Shown: positions 58,442 to 64,000 of the stretch, one piece after another
Layout of the letters: the number at the start of each line of letters is the position of its first letter
Position numbering within the stretch: the first letter of the stretch is position 1
Assembly: GCA_038206765.1 (NCBI GenBank)
Contig: JBBRAM010000007.1
Span: 104,286-168,285, forward strand
Source of the DNA: UKL13-2 sp038206765
GTDB taxonomy: Bacteria > Pseudomonadota > Gammaproteobacteria > Burkholderiales > Usitatibacteraceae
Length of the DNA stretch: 64,000 nt
Direction: 5' to 3'
Notes under the pieces: generated by a model
Databases searched by the model: none
Seen by the model: only the letters and a program-made list of their open reading frames with translations
What the model was told of the DNA's origin: nothing
Translations under genes and position numbers: made by a program

Positions 58442-59581
58442 TTATTTTCGATTTCCGCCGGCCACGATCTTGTACTCATATAACCGGCATTCAATTTTGC
58501 CATTGAATAACGGTGTTTTCTTGGAGGCCGATAGGCGCACACCTTTCGGCAACAGGGTATCGCCAGTAAAAAAATAAGCGCGCCAGCCGGCAAATTTTTG
58601 TTTTAAAAGATCACCGAGCTTGGGATACAGATCGGTTAACGCTGAAGTCTCACCCAGCCGTTCGCCATATGGCGGGTTACTCACCATTACGCCGGTTTCT
58701 TCGGGCGCAGAAATTTCGAGAATATTGGCTTGCTTGAGCCGCACACAATCGCCTAGTCCATTTGCGAGCAAATTGGCATGGGCGTCGTCGAGCGCTTCGC
58801 CATATAAATCCGACCCGTAAATGGGCAGCAACGTCTTCGGCTTTTCGGCCAAGCGAGCTTCATTAAGCATCTTGCTCCAAGCGGCAGAATCAAAATTTTT
58901 CAACTTTTGAAACGCAAATTGGCGGTGTGCGCCGGGGGCGAAATTTAGCGCGATCTCCGCTGCCTCGACCAAGAATGTGCCACTACCGCACATCGGGTCT
59001 AAAAACGCTTCGCCCGGCTGCCAACCCGACAGCGCAATAATACCTGCCGCCAAGTTTTTTTTCAGCGGGGCTGCGCCCGTGTGCTCCCTCGAACCCCGCT
59101 TGAATAGGGGCTCTCCAGACATATCGAGATAAATCGTGGCATGGGTTGGGCTTAAAAAAGCATGGATTCGAACATCCGGTTCACGGGTGGCGACATCGGG
59201 CCGGGAGCCGACAACTTCGCGGAATTTATCGCACACCGCATCTTTGATTCTGAGGGTGGTGAAATCCAAACTTTTTAGCGGGCTTTTTTGCGCGTTCATC
59301 TCCACCTTGATGGTGCGGGAAACCTCAAAGCGTTGCGGCCATGGCAACAGTAGCACGGCATCATAAATTTGATGTTCGTTTTCATACGGGAAATGGGCCA
59401 TTTGCCACAGCACGCGACTCGCGATGCGTGAATATAAATTGGCACGGTAGGCATCAACAAGTTCGCCTTCAAACGCCACGCCGGAATCGTCGGTTTGGAT
59501 ATTTTGTGCGCCAATCGCTAGCAACTCAGCCGCAAGTGGTACGGATAATCCACGAGGACAGGGAGCGAAAAATTTTTCCAT
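58442..59581 (-). CDS. rlmL: THUMP-domain rRNA guanine-N2 methyltransferase (RlmL-like)
   Basis: The 379 residues correspond to the N-terminal half of E. coli RlmKL, the part that makes m2G2445 in 23S rRNA. They begin MEKFFAPCPRGLSVPLAAELLAIGAQ (ferredoxin-like start). A THUMP domain covers about 45-155, and the SAM-dependent methylase has FLDPMCGSGTFLVEAAEIALNFAPG and VSNPPYGERLG, the NPPY catalytic motif. No RlmK half is fused, as is usual outside gammaproteobacteria. Confidence 0.92.
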   Translation of the reverse strand: MEKFFAPCPRGLSVPLAAELLAIGAQNIQTDDSGVAFEGELVDAYRANLYSRIASRVLWQMAHFPYENEHQIYDAVLLLPWPQRFEVSRTIKVEMNAQKSPLKSLDFTTLRIKDAVCDKFREVVGSRPDVATREPDVRIHAFLSPTHATIYLDMSGEPLFKRGSREHTGAAPLKKNLAAGIIALSGWQPGEAFLDPMCGSGTFLVEAAEIALNFAPGAHRQFAFQKLKNFDSAAWSKMLNEARLAEKPKTLLPIYGSDLYGEALDDAHANLLANGLGDCVRLKQANILEISAPEETGVMVSNPPYGERLGETSALTDLYPKLGDLLKQKFAGWRAYFFTGDTLLPKGVRLSASKKTPLFNGKIECRLYEYKIVAGGNRK

Positions 59582-59624
59582 AATTGCTAATTCTTATAAT
59601 TTGTTTTAAGCGACGATGAACGAT

Positions 59625-60041
59625 TCAAAACGGCTTCACGATCACCAAAATTACGATGCCAATCAGCAGCGGCAAGGTCGGAATTTCATTGAGCCAACGA
59701 TAAAAAACATGGCCGCGCTTATTGCGATCATATTTAAAATCGGTCATCAATTTTCCGAGATAAAAATGGTTAGCCACCATTAGCGCGACCAACAACATTT
59801 TTGCGTGCAGCCAACCGCCGCGATAGCCATAACCCAGCCACAACCAGACGCCAAAAATAATAGTCAAGAGCATGCCTGGCGTCATAATGCCGAAATAAAG
59901 TTTGCGCTCCATAATTTTGAAACGCTCAATCGAGATCGTATCGGTTGCTTGTGCGTGATAAACAAACAAGCGCGGTAAATAAAATAATCCAGCCATCCAC
60001 GTAATCATAAAAATAATATGAGCGGATTTGATGTAAAGCAT
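59625..60041 (-). CDS. hemJ: Protoporphyrinogen oxidase HemJ
   Basis: HemJ oxidises protoporphyrinogen IX to protoporphyrin IX in haem synthesis. The 138 residues have four membrane helices and the family pattern IKSAHIIFMITWMAGLFYLPRLFVYHAQA with conserved His, MERKLYFGIMTPGMLLTIIFGVWLW, WLHAKMLLVALMVANHFYL and a C-terminal NEIPTLPLLIGIVILVIVKPF. Length is normal. It follows kdsC by 15 bases. Confidence 0.92.
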   Translation of the reverse strand: MLYIKSAHIIFMITWMAGLFYLPRLFVYHAQATDTISIERFKIMERKLYFGIMTPGMLLTIIFGVWLWLGYGYRGGWLHAKMLLVALMVANHFYLGKLMTDFKYDRNKRGHVFYRWLNEIPTLPLLIGIVILVIVKPF

Positions 60042-60056
60042 CTTGATATTCCTAAC

Positions 60057-60596
60057 TTAGATTGTTGCGGTGTACTGACCAAGCGCCGCGTCTAGCGTGC
60101 CTTGCGCTGCCATGATGACCTCGCAAAACTCGCGCACGGCGCCGCGCCCGCCTTGTGCCTCAGTCACGTAATCGACCCGTTCCCGAACAAACGCCGGCGC
60201 TGCGGGTACGGCGGCTGAGAAGCCGCAATGCAACAGAATCGGCAAATCGACCACATCATCACCAATTGATGCCGCCAAACTCCGCGCCAAGCCTAGAGTT
60301 TGGAGCAGTTGGCTATAAGCATAGGCTTTGTTTTCAACATGTTGCAACAGATGTTTAATGCCCAAATTTGCCGCGCGCATTTCCAACGCTTTGCAGCCAC
60401 GCCCAGAAATAACCGCCAACTCCACCCCGCTACGTTGCAGCATTTTCATGCCGTGTCCGTCAAGCGTGTTGAAGACTTTGACGGTCTCGCCCGCGTCGGT
60501 ATAAAAAAGCGAGCCATCAGTCATTACACCGTCGACATCGAACACCGCGAGTTTGATTTCGCGAATCCGCGCGACGACTTCAGGGGACAATTTCAC
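60057..60596 (-). CDS. kdsC: KDO-8-phosphate phosphatase
   Basis: KdsC removes phosphate from 3-deoxy-D-manno-octulosonate 8-phosphate in lipopolysaccharide core synthesis. At 179 residues it is a cap-less HAD phosphatase: motif I FDVDGVMTDGSLFY, motif II AVISGRGCKALEMRA, the motif III Lys in QHVENKAYAY, and motif IV SIGDDVVDLPILLHCGFSAAVPAAP. It stands next to kdsD; lptC, often next, is not here. Confidence 0.95.
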   Translation of the reverse strand: MKLSPEVVARIREIKLAVFDVDGVMTDGSLFYTDAGETVKVFNTLDGHGMKMLQRSGVELAVISGRGCKALEMRAANLGIKHLLQHVENKAYAYSQLLQTLGLARSLAASIGDDVVDLPILLHCGFSAAVPAAPAFVRERVDYVTEAQGGRGAVREFCEVIMAAQGTLDAALGQYTATI

Positions 60597-60648
60597 AACA
60601 CGTCTTTCACAATGGGTCTTTCATACGGGGTTTTTCATAAATCGCCCT

Positions 60649-61677
60649 TCACAAAACGCCCATTCGCATTAAATCCAACACATGCACCGCGCCGACGATT
60701 TTACCTGCCGCATCGACAACCAATAAGCCGGATGAGCCAATTTTGTAGCGCTGAATCAGCTCTGCCGCTTCCGCTGCCAGTTTGTCGGCGGTAATGGTTT
60801 TGGGGGTTTTGGTCATCACGTCCACCACGCGGGTTTCACGGAAATTGTCATGGGTTTCCAGGGCGCGGCGTAAATCGCCGTCACTAAACACGCCGAGCAA
60901 TGTTTCGTCTGCATCGACCACGGCCGTCATGCCCAAACCCTTGCGCGACATTTCCATGAATGCCTCTGGCAACAACGCGTTTTGCGGCACTTTGGGGAGG
61001 CGCTCGCCTGTGACCATCACGTCAGCAACATGCACCAGCAGACGCCGCCCCAGCGACCCGCCAGGGTGGTGCATCGCGTAATCTTCTTCTCCAAAGCCGC
61101 GTGCATCAAGTAGTGTGACAGCCAACGCATCGCCCAACGCTAGGGTGGCCGTGGTACTGGCCGTCGGTGCCAAGTTTAGCGGGCAGGCTTCTTTTGCCAC
61201 GCCCGCGTCGAGATGCACGGTGGCGGCTTTGGCCAGCGTCGAGTTGGGCTTGCCGGTGATCGCGACAATCGGTGTGCCGCGCCGCTTGAGTTGTGGAAGA
61301 ATTTTTAAAATTTCATCGGACTCACCCGAGTTAGAAATAGCGATCACGACATCGTCTTTTGTGATCATGCCCAGATCGCCGTGGCTGGCCTCACCGGGAT
61401 GCATGAAAAACGCTGGCGTACCCGTCGAAGCCAGGGTTGAAGCGATTTTGCCGCCGATATGCCCGCTCTTGCCCATCCCCGTCACGACGACGCGGCCTTT
61501 GTTGGCGGCGACATCGAAGAGCAGCTTGTGGGCGGCAATAAAGTCATCACCGCGGTCCCCTCTAAGCTTGGCTTTAAGCGCGATGACGGCATCGGCTTCG
61601 ATTTGAAAGGTTTCTTCGGCCAACGCGAGGGTGCGCGCGGTATCGGCAATGGGACGGGGATGTAATAGACTTGGCAT
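60649..61677 (-). CDS. kdsD: Arabinose-5-phosphate isomerase
   Basis: KdsD converts ribulose-5-phosphate to arabinose-5-phosphate, the first step of KDO synthesis. The 342 residues have a SIS domain (VVVTGMGKSGHIGGKIASTLASTGTPAFFMHPGEASHGDLG; ISNSGESDEILKILPQLKRRG) and two C-terminal CBS domains (VADVMVTGERLPKVPQNALL; VVDVMTKTPKTITADKL). It is divergent to the Kef-type antiporter, a conserved arrangement, with 71 bases between them. Confidence 0.96.
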   Translation of the reverse strand: MPSLLHPRPIADTARTLALAEETFQIEADAVIALKAKLRGDRGDDFIAAHKLLFDVAANKGRVVVTGMGKSGHIGGKIASTLASTGTPAFFMHPGEASHGDLGMITKDDVVIAISNSGESDEILKILPQLKRRGTPIVAITGKPNSTLAKAATVHLDAGVAKEACPLNLAPTASTTATLALGDALAVTLLDARGFGEEDYAMHHPGGSLGRRLLVHVADVMVTGERLPKVPQNALLPEAFMEMSRKGLGMTAVVDADETLLGVFSDGDLRRALETHDNFRETRVVDVMTKTPKTITADKLAAEAAELIQRYKIGSSGLLVVDAAGKIVGAVHVLDLMRMGVL

Positions 61678-61748
61678 ATTGAGATTGTAATAGCTTGGGA
61701 CTGATTTTTCTTAAAGAATACGCCGCACCACGCGCGACCATCAAAAAT

Positions 61749-63719
61749 ATGCACTCCACACTACTTCTCATCGTCATCTTGCTCGCCGCTGCGGTGGTCA
61801 CGGTGGCGCTTTTTCGGCGCATGAATATGCCACCGATTTTGGGATATCTGATCGTCGGCATGGCGATTGGTCCGCATGCGCTGGGCATCATTCCGGATTC
61901 TGACAGCACGCGCTATTTGGCGGAATTTGGCGTGGTTTTTTTGATGTTCTCGATCGGCCTTGAGTTCTCGCTGCCGCAGCTTAAATCGATGCGCCATATT
62001 GTGTTGGGGTTTGGCTTGGCGCAGGTGCTGGCGACGATGGTAACCGTGTTTGGCATGGTGCTTGTGGCCAAGCAAAACTGGCAAACCGGGGTGATTATTG
62101 GCGGGGTGCTAGCGATGTCGTCCACCGCAATAATCGCAAAGGCGCTGGCCGAGCAAACGAAGCTTCATTCACCGCACGGCAAACAGATTATGGGCGTGCT
62201 GTTGTTTCAGGATATTGCCGTGATCCCACTCTTGGTGTTGGTTCCCGCGCTGGCACTTTCGGGCGAACAACTAATGGTTGAAGTTGGCGTGGCGTTGCTC
62301 AAAGCAGCGGCGGCGTTGACGATTATCTTGCTCGTCGGTCAGCGCATCATGCGCCCCTTGTTTCATGTGATCGCCGCACAAAAATCATCGGAACTATTCG
62401 TTCTGGCGGTGTTGCTGGTGACGCTGGGGTTATCGCTCGTGACCGAACTTGCAGGCGTGTCGATGGCGCTCGGTGCATTCCTTGCAGGGATGCTGATTTC
62501 CGAGACAGAGTATCGCTATCAGGTTGAGGATTACATCAAGCCGTTTCGTGATGTGTTGCTTGGATTGTTTTTTGTCACGATCGGCATGTTGCTCAATTTT
62601 GACGTGGTCATCGCGCACTCTGTCTTGGTGTTACTGGTGCTAACGGCGTTGCTCACACTTAAATTTTGCATCATTGTTGGGCTCGCCATGCTGTTTAAAA
62701 ATGATCGTGGTGTGGCGCTGCGGGCAGCGTTGGCGCTGGCCCCGGCGGGCGAATTTGGTTTTGTGTTGCTCTCGCTTGCGGGCAAGACTAACGCAGTACC
62801 CGAAGCCGCGCTACAAGTAGTATTAGCTGCGATGTTGATCTCGATGTTAATCGCGCCACTGCTGTTGGCGCATAGCGAAAAAATTGTTATGCGATTGGTG
62901 GCCAGCGAATGGGAGCAGCGCGCCGTGCAATTACAACAACTCGCTATCCGCGCCATGGCCAAGCGCGGCCACGTCATTATTTGCGGTTATGGCCGCTCCG
63001 GGCAAAGCTTGGCGCGGTTTTTAGAGCAAGAATCGATCTCGATCATCGCGCTTGACGCTGATCCGACGCGGGTCAAACAAGCCGCCGCCGCGGGGGATTC
63101 GGTGGTGTACGGCGACGCCTCTCGCAAGGAGGTGCTTGCGGCGGCCGGCCTCGCGCGGGCTGCGGCGATTGTGGTCAGCTTTGCCGACACCCACTCTGCG
63201 ATGACTATTCTTGCCCACGCCCGCGAGCTGCGCCCCGACGTGCCGGTGATCGTGCGCACCTTTGACGATACCGATGTCGAAAAGCTTAAAAAAGCGGGTG
63301 CTGCTGAGATCGTCGCCGAAGTGGTGGAAGGCTCGCTCATGCTGGCGACGCAAACCATGCTGCTGCTCGGCGTGCCGCTTAATAAAGTGTTGTCCAGACT
63401 ACGCACAGTGCGCGGTGAACGCTATCAACTGATGCGCGGCTTCTTTCCCGGCGCATCCGATGAGAACGACCATACGCTCGACGGCCAACAATCACGGCTG
63501 CAGTCCGTGCTCGTTGACGATGGCGCCGCTGCCGTTGGTAAAACGATCGAAGCACTAAAGCTTGGTGAAACCGGTGCAACGCTAATCGCCCTCCGCAGAC
63601 AAGGCGTTCGCGAAACGAACCCCGCTTTGGGAACGCTGGTCGAGGCTGCCGATATCTTGATTTTGGCGGGTACGCCGGAAGCGCTGGCGAAGGCGGAGAT
63701 TCGGCTGTTGCAGGGGTAA
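61749..63719 (+). CDS. KefB/C-like monovalent cation:proton antiporter
   Basis: A CPA2-family antiporter of 656 residues from the ATG at 61749; a TTG at 61695 is in frame but lies in the kdsD promoter region. About 12 membrane helices (MPPILGYLIVGMAIGPHALG, FGVVFLMFSIGLEFSLPQL, AMSSTAIIAKAL) are followed by a TrkA-N/RCK domain with the nucleotide-binding HVIICGYGRSGQSLARFL near 415 and a TrkA-C domain (LVDDGAAAVGKTIEALKLGETGATLIAL). KefB and KefC are glutathione-gated K+ efflux systems; the ligand here is not certain. Confidence 0.92.
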   Translation: MHSTLLLIVILLAAAVVTVALFRRMNMPPILGYLIVGMAIGPHALGIIPDSDSTRYLAEFGVVFLMFSIGLEFSLPQLKSMRHIVLGFGLAQVLATMVTVFGMVLVAKQNWQTGVIIGGVLAMSSTAIIAKALAEQTKLHSPHGKQIMGVLLFQDIAVIPLLVLVPALALSGEQLMVEVGVALLKAAAALTIILLVGQRIMRPLFHVIAAQKSSELFVLAVLLVTLGLSLVTELAGVSMALGAFLAGMLISETEYRYQVEDYIKPFRDVLLGLFFVTIGMLLNFDVVIAHSVLVLLVLTALLTLKFCIIVGLAMLFKNDRGVALRAALALAPAGEFGFVLLSLAGKTNAVPEAALQVVLAAMLISMLIAPLLLAHSEKIVMRLVASEWEQRAVQLQQLAIRAMAKRGHVIICGYGRSGQSLARFLEQESISIIALDADPTRVKQAAAAGDSVVYGDASRKEVLAAAGLARAAAIVVSFADTHSAMTILAHARELRPDVPVIVRTFDDTDVEKLKKAGAAEIVAEVVEGSLMLATQTMLLLGVPLNKVLSRLRTVRGERYQLMRGFFPGASDENDHTLDGQQSRLQSVLVDDGAAAVGKTIEALKLGETGATLIALRRQGVRETNPALGTLVEAADILILAGTPEALAKAEIRLLQG

Positions 63720-63780
63720 CAAGCAGCTCACAACGAACGAGAGGCTTTAGAAGTTCCTACGGCGTGATCGCCAGCGATGG

Positions 63781-63832
63781 AGCACATTTTGAAGCAATAA
63801 TGTCTGAAGGTCCGCACCAGTTCTGGGCTTTG
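63781..63832. repeat. Dispersed palindromic repeat, copy E
   Basis: The stretch 63788-63828 aligns without gaps to copy C (24573-24613) at about 30 of 41 positions, including TAATG, CTGAAG, CCGC and CAGT-CTGGG. It stands between the antiporter gene and the terminator. Confidence 0.5.
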
Positions 63833-63857
63833 CTTTGAATGTTTGAAGTGCCGGAAT

Positions 63858-63887
63858 CGAAAAAGCCCGCTCAAGCGGGCTTTTTCG
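63858..63887. terminator. Bidirectional rho-independent terminator
   Basis: A perfect 13-bp stem (63858-63870 with 63875-63887) and TCAA loop. The GC-rich part is flanked by A5 on one side and T5 on the other, so it can end both the antiporter message and the convergent gene. Confidence 0.9.
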
Positions 63888-63910
63888 ATGAAACTTGCGT
63901 TTGTTATTCG

Positions 63911-64000
63911 TTAGAACGACGCACAAACAATGTACTGCGAACCATCAACAATCGCGGTATTGGCGAGCGCCGTGGCGCCGCGCGTGGCGCCGGTGGCAAC
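63911..64000 (-). CDS. C-terminal end of a gene running out of the window
   Basis: The minus strand is open from 64000 to a TAA at 63911-63913 and encodes 29 residues ending TAIVDGSQYIVCASF. Ala, Thr and Gly are frequent. The convergent terminator just beyond supports a real gene end. The sequence is too short to name; it could be the end of a pilin-like or other secreted protein. Confidence 0.5.
   Translation of the reverse strand, partial: VATGATRGATALANTAIVDGSQYIVCASF

Overview
The window looks like chromosomal DNA of a betaproteobacterium (Burkholderiales/Nitrosomonadales type) of roughly 50-55% GC. The call rests on several gene blocks kept together in that class: petABC followed by sspA-sspB; tatABC next to hinT and hisE-I-F-A-H; leuS-lptE-holA-proA; nadD-rsfS-rlmH-maf and rng; yggT-proC-yggS facing pilT-pilU; and kdsC-kdsD beside a Kef-type antiporter. 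I see no rRNA, tRNA, CRISPR array, prophage, transposase or IS element. TTG and GTG starts are common.

Layout. 1-10546: a type II secretion operon in the order gspE(partial)-F-G-H-I-J-K-L-M-(GspC-like)-D, mostly coupled by overlapping stop/start codons. 10566-13226: surface-glycan genes (GT2 glycosyltransferase, DUF4254 protein, GT9 heptosyltransferase). 13466-18271: CBS-pair protein, sspB, sspA and the cytochrome bc1 operon, all on the minus strand. 18850-20682: mscL and a DegS/AlgW-like membrane protease. 20790-26143: tatCBA, hinT and the lower histidine pathway on the minus strand. 26455-28908: uvrD-type helicase. 29014-32504: a GbsR/MarR-type regulator followed by a DCC oxidoreductase, a membrane protein, an NAD(P)-binding epimerase-like protein and a DUF2867 protein. 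32825-41078: leuS, lptE, holA, proA, nadD, rsfS, rlmH, maf. 41105-47995: an accessory block between maf and rng, two genes that usually adjoin. 48111-56516: rng, a dynamin-like GTPase, yggT-proC-yggS, pilT-pilU. 56548-58406: a lipoprotein gene broken by an amber codon, a 46-aa membrane protein and an AraC-type regulator separated by 21-bp direct repeats, and a small membrane protein. 58442-64000: THUMP-type rRNA methyltransferase, hemJ, kdsC, kdsD, a KefB-like antiporter, and the end of another minus-strand gene.

Parts most likely to hold something new. (1) The GbsR-type regulator locus has two 20-bp palindromes of the form ATTTCA-N8-TGAAAT, one before the regulator and one before the DCC operon. 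Each overlaps a plausible -35 box at the same offset, so a small autoregulated regulon can be predicted. (2) The maf-rng insert puts a LysR regulator opposite an AhpD-like protein, a secreted YHS protein, a sigma factor without an adjacent anti-sigma gene, a three-domain PNPOx/ferredoxin-reductase/ferredoxin fusion, a coupled 60-aa protein, a DUF1348 protein and a tautomerase. (3) Three direct repeats with an exact 21-bp period lie between the AraC-type gene and a divergent 46-aa membrane protein. (4) A dispersed palindromic repeat family occurs in several intergenic gaps, with a possible fragment inside the gspI leader. All starts, sites and functions were read by eye from the sequence; no database search was run.
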